11,526 nucleotides of DNA. Source: Pleionea sp052032335. GTDB taxonomy: Bacteria > Pseudomonadota > Gammaproteobacteria > Enterobacterales > Kangiellaceae. Made by a program: the position numbers and the translations under genes. Location: the NCBI GenBank assembly GCA_052032335.1, contig JBPEWV010000013.1, forward strand, positions 1 to 11,526, in the 5' to 3' direction. Of the stretch, positions 1-7,587 are shown piece after piece (the first letter of the stretch is position 1; each line of letters opens with the position of its first letter). The notes under the pieces are model-generated. The model searched no databases, was not told where the DNA came from, and saw only the letters and a list, made by a program, of their open reading frames with translations.

Positions 1-2261
1 CTCCACCGGCCAACTTCATTGGTAGCTTTAAGTTCGATGGTGCTGTGACCATGGGGAAACTGAATAAAAGACATTTTTCGCTCAGAATCCAGTTCAATCC
101 AATCAGTGATTCCATTAATACGATAAGAATACCTTATTTTTTCAGGAAACTCATAGTTAAGCGTCGATATCTTCAGTGAGAAATTACGTTCATTCGAATT
201 CAAGTAAACTTGATTATCGTAAACATCCAGTACACGCTCACCTTCATTTGTCAGGACGGCACCTTTGGTAATCACCGGCTCTACCGATTCGTGCTCCGAA
301 TTAAACTCTGCAGGGTTCCAAACAGATATTCCATTGACACCGGACATGCTTACTCGCCCCTGCTCTAAAGCCAACGAGGTTTCACCATTAAATTCCAATC
401 CCTGAATTCCGTCACTCAAACCGAAACTATCGACTTTACCGTTTGAGTACTTCAACAAACCTTTATCGGTACCTAACCATAATCCACCGAAGTCATCCAA
501 AAGACCGGAAAAAATAGAATACTCTTCAATTAAAACTGGCTCATGCAGATTGATAAATTCGTGGTTTTCCGTATCGAAATAATAGATTTTTGATTTAGAT
601 ATAAGAATTAATTCTGATTCACCGTTAGAAATAACGCTGTAAATATCAAGAGGTACCATCTTTTCCGGCACAAGAAAATGCTCGAATTGATTAACATCTG
701 GATCGAAGCGGCTTAAACCTGACGTATGAATTGCCCATAAATTGTCATTTTGGTCGATATGCATCTCGGTATAACGATATTTCTTATCAAAATACTGGCT
801 GTCAAAAACCTCAACTTGTTTTCCATCAAATCGGTATAAAGCGCCACGCCATTTTGATAACCAAGCATTGTTTTGTTTATCAAATTCCAAATCAAAAAAT
901 GCACTATCTTTTAACAGTTTCGTTGCATCATCATCCCCTGTAATATACTCAAATCGGTCGGTATCTGGATGATAAATAGAGATCCCTTCGAAGCTCAGTA
1001 ACCATACAGAGTTACTTCTCGACACAGCTATTTCAATAATATCGTTACTTAGCAATCCATTTTTTTCATTAAAATGCTTCACCATTTGGTCGTTTTTGAA
1101 AACCATCACACCTTCGTTAGATATCGCCGCCCACAATTGATTGCTTGAGTCTAAGGCTGTCGATACAACATTATTTGAGTTTACCTTTTCATTGGAGAGG
1201 GATTGTGGTTGCAAGTGCAGAAATCGATTTTTCTTTGGGCTGTACAAATGAATGCCCTCTCGATAGCTTCCGAGCCAAACAGCACCAGAGTCACCCGGTG
1301 TCAGGGCTAAAGTCGCCAGGCTTGATACCTTAGTTAAAGAAGTGTTTGCTTTTACAAATCGATACGTGCCGGCGTTGTACGAGCTAATCCATATATTATT
1401 AAAGCTGTCTTTCACTATTCTCGACGTTTCCAGATTATGCAATACAGGATGATCCTCGAAAAGTTTAGTAAGCCGTCTTGTGTTTAAGTCAAACTCGAAG
1501 ATTCCATGGTATCGAATTCCCACCCAAACCGTATCGTCATTATTGTTGGATATTGTGGTAGTGTAAAAATAGTCCGAATTGGAAAAAACATTCGTTGCAT
1601 CGAAGAGAGTTTCGGATTTTTTGTTAGAGAAGCAGTACTCGTAGACTCTACGAGCCGTCCCAAGCATAAAGCATTCGGGACTTAGCACTTCAAAAGCACT
1701 TAAATACTCATCTTGCTTCAATCCTGCATTATCAAAGCGCCAACCGTGATTGTTTTTGATCAGAAATCCCGTCGAATGACCAAACCAAAGCTCTCCAGAA
1801 TCCAGTTGCTTGATTCCGATCACTGCTGATGGCTGAAATGGCAGCTTTTCAGTTGCTGATGAATTATTATTCGATTCACCTGCTGGAACCCTCTGAAAAA
1901 TACCGGTTGAACGATTAAGTTTCGCCACTCCAACATGAAGTCCGGCCCAAACGTTATTCTGGTGATCGACAAATAACGTGTTAACGTTTTGTAATGTACT
2001 GCGTTTCTCAGCGCTATCGAATATTGGATAACTCTCAAATTCGTAACCGTCAAATCGCGAAATGCCCTGTTCTGTGCCAATCCAAAGAAACTTATTATGA
2101 TCAAAGACGAACGCAGTTCCGGAATTTTGAATTAATCCATCCTCTACGGTGTATTCTTTAAGGTATTCATCCTGTTTTGCGTGACATTCCTGCACGGCGA
2201 AAAATAATAAATAGAACTTTATAAAAAGTAGGTTTTTGACCCAGTTGTGAATATTACCCAT
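1..2261 (-). CDS. Periplasmic two-component-regulator-type propeller sensor protein (5' part, runs off left edge)
   Basis: The minus frame is open without a stop from ATG at 2261 to the window edge, giving 753 residues. Residues 1-28 look like a signal peptide (basic start, LLFIKFYLLFFAV core, cleavage near CHA). Residues 30 to about 660 carry many short repeats of the W-x-G...G-hydrophobic-x-x-[FY] type, such as LWIGTEQGISRFD, VWAGLHVGVAKLN, VWLGSYREGIHLY and LWLGTDKGLLKYS. This is the signature of Reg_prop beta-propeller blades, which usually form two seven-bladed propellers. From about residue 690 to the edge the pattern YSYRINGITDW...G-H-S-T-I-E-L-K-A-T-N-E-V-G-R-W matches a Y_Y_Y domain. 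In this family a membrane helix and a histidine kinase, GGDEF or DNA-binding output domain follow; that part is outside the window, so the output is unknown. An AAGGA lies 11 nt before the ATG, rather far. The gene is divergent from the collagenase gene. The fold is confident; the ligand is unknown. Confidence 0.9.
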   Translation of the reverse strand, partial: MGNIHNWVKNLLFIKFYLLFFAVQECHAKQDEYLKEYTVEDGLIQNSGTAFVFDHNKFLWIGTEQGISRFDGYEFESYPIFDSAEKRSTLQNVNTLFVDHQNNVWAGLHVGVAKLNRSTGIFQRVPAGESNNNSSATEKLPFQPSAVIGIKQLDSGELWFGHSTGFLIKNNHGWRFDNAGLKQDEYLSAFEVLSPECFMLGTARRVYEYCFSNKKSETLFDATNVFSNSDYFYTTTISNNNDDTVWVGIRYHGIFEFDLNTRRLTKLFEDHPVLHNLETSRIVKDSFNNIWISSYNAGTYRFVKANTSLTKVSSLATLALTPGDSGAVWLGSYREGIHLYSPKKNRFLHLQPQSLSNEKVNSNNVVSTALDSSNQLWAAISNEGVMVFKNDQMVKHFNEKNGLLSNDIIEIAVSRSNSVWLLSFEGISIYHPDTDRFEYITGDDDATKLLKDSAFFDLEFDKQNNAWLSKWRGALYRFDGKQVEVFDSQYFDKKYRYTEMHIDQNDNLWAIHTSGLSRFDPDVNQFEHFLVPEKMVPLDIYSVISNGESELILISKSKIYYFDTENHEFINLHEPVLIEEYSIFSGLLDDFGGLWLGTDKGLLKYSNGKVDSFGLSDGIQGLEFNGETSLALEQGRVSMSGVNGISVWNPAEFNSEHESVEPVITKGAVLTNEGERVLDVYDNQVYLNSNERNFSLKISTLNYEFPEKIRYSYRINGITDWIELDSERKMSFIQFPHGHSTIELKATNEVGRW

Positions 2262-2378
2262 ATAAAATGTCGTCCTTGTCACATAATTATCAAAACGTGT
2301 CGCTTTTTTATCACCGCTTTCAACATCCTTCCTTGATAAAATACCGCTCAAATAACCATTCACATTTGAGAAAAGGAT
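2262..2378. promoter_or_regulatory. Shared divergent intergenic region (sensor / collagenase)
   Basis: These 117 bp separate the two divergent start codons and must hold both promoters. For the sensor (minus), a plausible sigma-70 promoter is GTGATA (2309-2314) and GATAAT (2286-2291) with a 17-bp spacer, matching consensus at 4/6 and 5/6. It would give a leader of about 18 nt. For the collagenase (plus), TAAAAT at 2337-2342 is the best -10, but nothing resembling a -35 lies at the right distance, so that promoter may need an activator. No clear operator palindrome was found. Confidence 0.4.
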
Positions 2379-5300
2379 ATGTTGAAAATAATCATTGTTT
2401 TTCTAGTTTCTGTTGTAAGCGTTTCCGCTTGGTCGAACCTTCCACCGGAAATAAAGAGTAAGCCAACTCTCGCGCCTAACTCGTCAGCTCCTTCGACAGG
2501 TTTGAAGAAAGAGCTTCTTTCCAGTAACAACCTTCCGGTTGAGCATGCTACATTAAGCAAGAATCACTCACCAGTGACATATTCACATCATTCGAAAACT
2601 GCTGGTCTTCTCGCAAATTGCGCCATCGAAGATGCGATCGCTACACCCAACGAGCAACTCTCCGATTTCTTAATCAACATGGACGCAGAGTGTACTCAGG
2701 ACTTCTTTTATGGCGATATCGAGTTACTGTCAGATTTTTATACGCTCGATCGCATGGTTCAACTGGCAAGCGATATTCAAGCTCGAGCTGAGGAGTATGA
2801 ACTGGAAGACGCGACCGCCCTTGATCGACTTCTATCAATTCTTCGAGGCGGGTACTACAATAGATATTACGAGCCGGATGAATTTGACTGGGATGAATTT
2901 ACACCCGAATTAAGACAGGCAACGTTATCCGTTTTAAATGCATTCTACGACTCCAACTTATTTTGGACATTGGACGATGACATCCACGCAGGCGCCGTTT
3001 ACGAGTGGTTTCTTTTGATCGACGCTGCCGAGTCGCGTGTCGAATTTATCCCCATGTTTAAGCAGTTGTTATCTCGTTTTAATGAAGACTTTCTTCAATC
3101 TCACCATTGGTCGAACGTTTATAATTCTTTTTTCTACGAACAGATCGGTCGTGGATTGCATCGTCAACGGTTTATCGACGCCATTATCGATGATACGGAG
3201 TTCTTTGATCGACTTGAACTAGCGACCACCAGACAATGGCTACTTACCTATGAAGATGGCTATTATAACTACCTAATCTATAATACCTATTTTTACATCG
3301 GAAAAATGCATGGCTTTGACGTGTTCGTTGATCGCTCTGAAGCTGTGCTTTCCCAGCTACTCGATCAAGAAGCACGATTCTCTTACTTATGGATGTCCGT
3401 TGCTCGCTCGATTAACGGATGGAGCGATTGTGAGCGATTCTCGGCTTATAATATCTGCAAAGAGTCGGTTAAGCCTGAACTCGAACAAATTCTATTTCCA
3501 AACACCTTTTCGTTTGATGATGGAAGAATGGTGGTTAGAACTAGCCTGGGGCGCACCAAGGTTGAGTCTCTCTATTACGCCGCGAAACAAGTTCAAGCGC
3601 AATTTTTCAGGCTTACGCAGAATGACGCTCCGTTACCGGATGATGTAAATGATGTTTTAACCATGGTCGTTTATGACTCACCAGAGAGTTACGACTTGTA
3701 TCAATATTTTCTGAACGAGATCGATACCGACAATGGTGGCATTTACATTGAGCAAAGTGGCACCTTTTATACCTATGAAAGAACACCTGAAGACAGTATT
3801 TACACATTGGAAGAGTTGTTCAGACATGAATATACACACTATCTTCAAGCACGGTTCTCGATACATGGAATATTTGGCGAGACAGAGTTTTATGAAGAAA
3901 ATCGAATCACCTGGCTAAACGAGGGTTCAGCCGAATACCTGGCTCACGCTACGCAGCATGATGGAGTGTTACAACGTAAAACCATTGTTGCGCGCATCGC
4001 AAATGATCAAGAAAGACTGTCGATCAACGAAATCGTCTACTCAGGATACAATGGTGGTTTTAAGTTCTACCGTTACGGTTCGTTGTTAGTTGACTTTTTG
4101 AATAAACACCATAAAACAACATTAACCAATATATTCAATGCCGTTCGAAACAATGATGTTGTTGCCTACGATGAGCTAATCTCAGCTATGGCTACTGACA
4201 CTGAGTTGGAGTCGGAATATCAACAATACCTGAATGCAGCAGTCGAAAATCTTGAGTTACTTTCAAATCCGTCAACCGATTATGTACCTTCTCGTTCGCT
4301 TATTATTGATTCGGTCGATCAGGTTCAACAACTGTTAGTTGCCGAAACCATGCTCGTCGACGCCGAATGTACGGAGTTTGCTGCGAGTCTTGAAATGCGA
4401 GTACGCTGTACAGGGTTATTAACCAGCAACAGCGAAAGTGCAAGTAACGCGTTCAATCAAGTTCTTGATACTTCGATTCAACAATTAGTTAATATTGAAG
4501 ACGAGTTTGACTGGGTTAACTTGATCTGTTGGTACGGTGAAATTACCAGCGTTGAATCGACCAGCCAGGCCAATTACACCTGCGAAACCTCGATTCGCCC
4601 AGAAGATACCGAACGGGTGAATTTGGCTCCGAGTGTATCGATCGACAACTCTACTAGGTTGTATGACGAATATGAGGCGACCCTCAATGCAACAGTGCTT
4701 GACCTCGATAGCACGACACTAACCTATCAATGGGAGCAACTCACCGGTCCAGCACTCACGTTTGATGATACCAGAATACTGCAGCCAACAGTCATAGCGG
4801 ATAAATCCATCGAAGGTGACTACACGGTTGAACTAAAGCTAACCGTTGACGACGGTCAGGAAAGTTCATCAAAAACAGTTACGTATCGATTATTCGGATA
4901 CAACAGCCGACCAGAGGTTGATGCTGGCGAAAACCGAGAACTGTTTTATGGGGATTCCATTGAATTGGTTAGTGAAGCCTTTGATCCTGAAGGAGAAGAA
5001 CTTTCTTATCGCTGGGAATACGAAAGCGATCTGGAGATCACACTTGAGTCAGAAACCAGTCCAAACTTAACTCTGACCATTCCAGAGGTTGACGATGAAC
5101 GAACAAGAATCGTTCGATTTGTCTTGAATGTCAGTGATGGTGAATCCGAAACATACGATGTTGTAGATTTAACCATTTCGAAAAGACCTGACACAACGGC
5201 TCCCATAATTACCCTTATTGGAGCGACTGAAATGACCATCAGTCAGGGCGAGACATTCATCGATCCGGGAGCCACTGCGACCGACGATCGAGACGGTGAC

Positions 5301-6470
5301 TTATCCACGAATATTATCGTCACAGGAAGCGTTGATAGTCGTACCGTCGGCACCTACATGCTGATGTATCAAGTGAGCGACAATGCCGGCAATGCTTCGA
5401 CGCCTGTCATGCGTACAGTGAACGTAGCCGATACGACGTTGCCCGTTATTACACTAATTGGACCAGCTGAAATGGTCATTGAGCAAGGCAGTGAGTTCAG
5501 TGATCCCGGAGCGACCGCGTTCGACAATAATGATGGCGATTTGACTGGCAACATAGAAATTTCCGGTAGGGTCGATAGCAACACCGTTGGCATCTACACC
5601 CTTTTTTACTATGTAATGGACAGTGCAGGCAACAACGCCATTCTCGTTAGCCGTACAGTGAACGTTGTCGATACCACGGCCCCCATTGTGACATTAAACG
5701 GGCAAGCTCAAATGGTCATTGAACTAGGCAGTGAGTTCAGTGATCCCGGAGCAACCGCCTTCGACAGCAATGATGGTGATTTGACTGGTAACATCGAAAT
5801 TTCCGGTAGGGTCGATAGCAACACCATCGGCACCTACACCCTTTTTTACTATGTTATGGACAATGCCGGTAACAACGCCATTCCCGCAACTCGTACTGTG
5901 AACGTCGTCGATACCACGGCACCTACTGTTACATTAAACGGGCAAGCTCAAATGGTCATTGCTCAAGGCAGTGAGTTCAGTGATCCTGGAGCAACCGCTT
6001 TCGACAGCAATGATGGCGATTTGACTGACAGCATAGAAATTTCCGGTAGGGTCGATAGCAACACCGTTGGTACCTATACCCTTTTTTACTATGTAATGGA
6101 CAGCGCAGGCAATAACGCCGTTCCCGCAACTCGTACAGTAACAGTAACGGATCTTACAGTCCCTGTGATTACTTTAAATGGCGACTCCAATATCACGATT
6201 TCGCATGGGTCGAGTTTTTCAGATCCCGGTGCAACAGCGATCGATAACAACGATGGCGATATAACCGATCAAATCCGAGTCATTGGGTCAGTCGATAGTA
6301 ATAAGAGCGGTGAGTATATTCTTACCTATCATGTCAGTGATAATTCCGGCAATGCTGCCACACCGGTCACAAGAAAAGTTGTCGTTAAACGAAAAAAGGG
6401 CTCAGGGGGATCATTGTTCTATTTAATTTTAGCACTAGTCTTTATGACTCGTTTGAGAATCAATCAATAG
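2379..6470 (+). CDS. Secreted M9-family metallopeptidase (microbial collagenase) with PKD, five Ig-like repeats and GlyGly-CTERM tail
   Basis: This is a 1363-residue secreted zinc protease. Residues 1-17 are a signal peptide (cut near VSVSA). Residues of about 80-400 match the helical activator region of M9 collagenases. The catalytic part holds GGIYIEQSGTFYTYERT, then HEYTH at 483-487, with E515 in NEGSAEYL as third zinc ligand. The 28-residue gap from the second His to this Glu equals that of clostridial ColG. Two PKD-like domains follow (about 748-842 and 843-935), then five 80-residue Ig-like repeats of DUF5011 type (about 938-1337). The tail, GSGGS from 1341, a hydrophobic helix and RLR, fits a GlyGly-CTERM signal, implying type II secretion and rhombosortase processing at the cell surface. 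An in-frame stop at 2367-2369 limits the start. The Shine-Dalgarno AAAAGGA ends only 1 nt before ATG 2379, so TTG 2382 is an alternative. Whether native collagen is the substrate cannot be told. Confidence 0.93.
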   Translation: MLKIIIVFLVSVVSVSAWSNLPPEIKSKPTLAPNSSAPSTGLKKELLSSNNLPVEHATLSKNHSPVTYSHHSKTAGLLANCAIEDAIATPNEQLSDFLINMDAECTQDFFYGDIELLSDFYTLDRMVQLASDIQARAEEYELEDATALDRLLSILRGGYYNRYYEPDEFDWDEFTPELRQATLSVLNAFYDSNLFWTLDDDIHAGAVYEWFLLIDAAESRVEFIPMFKQLLSRFNEDFLQSHHWSNVYNSFFYEQIGRGLHRQRFIDAIIDDTEFFDRLELATTRQWLLTYEDGYYNYLIYNTYFYIGKMHGFDVFVDRSEAVLSQLLDQEARFSYLWMSVARSINGWSDCERFSAYNICKESVKPELEQILFPNTFSFDDGRMVVRTSLGRTKVESLYYAAKQVQAQFFRLTQNDAPLPDDVNDVLTMVVYDSPESYDLYQYFLNEIDTDNGGIYIEQSGTFYTYERTPEDSIYTLEELFRHEYTHYLQARFSIHGIFGETEFYEENRITWLNEGSAEYLAHATQHDGVLQRKTIVARIANDQERLSINEIVYSGYNGGFKFYRYGSLLVDFLNKHHKTTLTNIFNAVRNNDVVAYDELISAMATDTELESEYQQYLNAAVENLELLSNPSTDYVPSRSLIIDSVDQVQQLLVAETMLVDAECTEFAASLEMRVRCTGLLTSNSESASNAFNQVLDTSIQQLVNIEDEFDWVNLICWYGEITSVESTSQANYTCETSIRPEDTERVNLAPSVSIDNSTRLYDEYEATLNATVLDLDSTTLTYQWEQLTGPALTFDDTRILQPTVIADKSIEGDYTVELKLTVDDGQESSSKTVTYRLFGYNSRPEVDAGENRELFYGDSIELVSEAFDPEGEELSYRWEYESDLEITLESETSPNLTLTIPEVDDERTRIVRFVLNVSDGESETYDVVDLTISKRPDTTAPIITLIGATEMTISQGETFIDPGATATDDRDGDLSTNIIVTGSVDSRTVGTYMLMYQVSDNAGNASTPVMRTVNVADTTLPVITLIGPAEMVIEQGSEFSDPGATAFDNNDGDLTGNIEISGRVDSNTVGIYTLFYYVMDSAGNNAILVSRTVNVVDTTAPIVTLNGQAQMVIELGSEFSDPGATAFDSNDGDLTGNIEISGRVDSNTIGTYTLFYYVMDNAGNNAIPATRTVNVVDTTAPTVTLNGQAQMVIAQGSEFSDPGATAFDSNDGDLTDSIEISGRVDSNTVGTYTLFYYVMDSAGNNAVPATRTVTVTDLTVPVITLNGDSNITISHGSSFSDPGATAIDNNDGDITDQIRVIGSVDSNKSGEYILTYHVSDNSGNAATPVTRKVVVKRKKGSGGSLFYLILALVFMTRLRINQ
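5190..6389 (+). repeat. 240-bp tandem array, five units, encoding Ig-like domains
   Basis: Units begin at 5190, 5430, 5670, 5910 and 6150, so the period is exactly 240 bp (80 codons) with no indels. Each encodes the plan D-T-T-x-P-[IV]-x-T-L...SDPGATAxDxxDGDLT...GxVDSNTVGTYTLxYxVxDxAGN...RTVNV. Units 2, 3 and 4 are almost the same at the DNA level, for example GGCAGTGAGTTCAGTGATCC recurs with at most one change. Units 1 and 5 are clearly more diverged. This suggests a recent internal duplication or gene conversion of the middle units. The conserved acidic DxxDGD motif may bind calcium, which is inference. Confidence 0.95.
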
Positions 6471-6471
6471 T

Positions 6472-6515
6472 GTTTGACCAGCTATCGAATAGACTTCAAT
6501 CGAGATAGACCAAAC
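6472..6515. other. Imperfect stem-loop after the collagenase gene
   Basis: GTTTG (6472-6476) pairs with CAAAC (6511-6515), and CTATC (6482-6486) pairs with GATAG (6504-6508), separated by an asymmetric internal loop. It starts directly after the stop codon of the collagenase gene. There is no T-run, so it is not a typical terminator. It could stabilise the 3' end of the mRNA. Confidence 0.35.
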
Positions 6516-6520
6516 CTGAC

Positions 6521-6562
6521 GTGGCGATGAATCGTATCAGTGAAATCGCGTTTCATCGCCAC
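6521..6562. terminator. 11-bp inverted repeat between convergent genes (possible bidirectional terminator)
   Basis: GTGGCGATGAA (6521-6531) and TTCATCGCCAC (6552-6562) are perfect inverted arms around a 20-nt loop. It lies midway between the ends of the collagenase gene and the convergent outer-membrane protein gene, the usual place for a shared terminator. Neither strand has a T-run after the stem, so intrinsic termination is not certain; it may instead act as an mRNA 3' stabiliser. Confidence 0.45.
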
Positions 6563-6581
6563 AAGATGGGCAGTAAAGGAT

Positions 6582-7265
6582 CTAAAACCGATAGCTTAAC
6601 TCAACTGCCGTAACATCCAATGCGACTTTTTCATTTGCAGCTCGGACAATCTCCGAGTCCGATAGCACAAAGACAGTTCCTTGGATGTTCATATCAAACT
6701 GTTCATGACTTAAACTGAACGACAAGTTTGAATTGAGTCGATAAGAAAAACCTAACCCAACAAATGAATCCTGCCCATCAAATTTTCGGTCACTTGTAAA
6801 TCGATGTGAGTCGTTACTGCTGTTAAATAAGTCAGCGGCTTCTTTTCTCGACAATCGCCAATCGATAAAACCGGCTCTAACGAATGCTTGAATATCACCC
6901 AGCCAATCGCCGCTGCTTAAAAGAAAACTCGCAGTGAATCCGTTTCCATCATTATAGGTTAGCGTCTCACCCCAAAAACGTTGGTCATTGACCATAGCAA
7001 TCGTTGAATGCCGTGCCAGCAAAGCTTCTCCAAAATCGATGTATCCAATGCCAACGCCAATATGACGATTCACCAGATAGTCAAAGTCAATCGCATAAGA
7101 CTTTTCTGCGCCTCTCTCAGAGTAACCAAAATCCATTGAGTGACGATGCTCACTATTACCGAGGGCAACACCGACTGAAAACAAAGGTTCCTCATTGAGT
7201 TCGCTTGCCTGAATGCAAGCGCAACAGCCGATACTGATGATTGAAACGAGTAGAAAGTTTTTCAT
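6582..7265 (-). CDS. Outer-membrane beta-barrel-like protein, 227 aa, unknown function
   Basis: I do not recognise a specific family. ATG at 7265 is chosen because AAGGA (7273-7277) lies 7 nt upstream; a TTG start 6 codons earlier would swallow this site. Residues 1-20 look like a signal peptide (MKNFLLVSIISIGCCACIQA, cut before SEL). The rest has alternating short amphipathic stretches, such as YAIDFDYLVNRHIGVGIGYIDF, SFVGLGFSYRLNSNLSFSLSHEQF and VTAVELSYRF. The chain ends in Tyr-Arg-Phe, the terminal aromatic signature of BAM-assembled outer-membrane barrels. The size suggests a small barrel of about eight strands like OmpA/OmpW-type or opacity-like proteins. Cys14, Cys15 and Cys17 lie in the signal segment, but the lipobox is poor. 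The gene is convergent with the collagenase gene and lies 322 bp downstream of ahpF, probably with its own promoter. Confidence 0.75.
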   Translation of the reverse strand: MKNFLLVSIISIGCCACIQASELNEEPLFSVGVALGNSEHRHSMDFGYSERGAEKSYAIDFDYLVNRHIGVGIGYIDFGEALLARHSTIAMVNDQRFWGETLTYNDGNGFTASFLLSSGDWLGDIQAFVRAGFIDWRLSRKEAADLFNSSNDSHRFTSDRKFDGQDSFVGLGFSYRLNSNLSFSLSHEQFDMNIQGTVFVLSDSEIVRAANEKVALDVTAVELSYRF

Positions 7266-7587
7266 GACAGTGTCCTTTATCAAATAATAACTTTGGTTCT
7301 AAACGCATTGGTGATTGTTTCGGGTCAAACTAAAAAAGAAATATTCGTGGATTATTGTAAAGAGCGATGCCCTCGCTCTTACTGCATCCTTGGCTTCGAT
7401 AAGACCTTTAACCAAAGATTGGATGGTAATGTCCTTTACAGCGGGATATCGCACCGAAGTCTCTCACCAGAGGCCTGAACTCATAAATTATCGAGGTGAT
7501 ATTAAAGAAAGATAAAAAAGAACATCCTTGTTCAAGCGCTTAGATTTAACTTTGCGACACTCGCTTGCAGACTGTATTAACTCACTT
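7266..7587. other. 322-bp intergenic region between the outer-membrane protein gene and ahpF
   Basis: No credible gene is seen. It must hold the promoter of the outer-membrane protein gene. TTGACC (minus strand, about 7326-7331) is a possible -35 but has no good -10 at 16-18 bp, and TATTAT closer to the gene lacks a -35. A hairpin lies at 7357-7383. A 66-codon plus-strand frame (7315-7515) starts with TTG, has no ribosome binding site and resembles nothing I know. Confidence 0.5.
7357..7383. other. Stem-loop downstream of ahpF
   Basis: AAGAGCGA (7360-7367) and TCGCTCTT (7373-7380) are perfect arms around a 5-nt loop; with one bulged A the stem extends to GTA/TAC. On the minus strand the stem is followed by TTTACAATAA, a weak T-run. 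It could be the ahpF terminator, though it lies about 200 nt after the stop, or a structure in the leader of another transcript. Confidence 0.35.

Noticed and set aside
713..2461. Several short frames on both strands (61-94 codons) across the sensor gene and the divergent region, including a minus frame at 2360-2560
   Set aside because: They lie in other frames of the continuous sensor or collagenase reading frames, have no convincing ribosome binding sites, and their translations resemble no protein.
5190..6389. Regular repeats as a CRISPR or satellite array
   Set aside because: The 240-bp units stay in frame within one coding region and encode a known type of Ig-like domain.
7205..7265. 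Lipoprotein signal in the outer-membrane protein (Cys14/15/17)
   Set aside because: The residues before the cysteines (S-I-G) do not fit the lipobox well, while IQA before SEL fits signal peptidase I and the C-terminal Phe points to a barrel.
7315..7515. 66-codon plus-strand frame in the gap downstream of ahpF
   Set aside because: It begins with TTG, has no ribosome binding site, runs across a hairpin and shows no recognisable domain.
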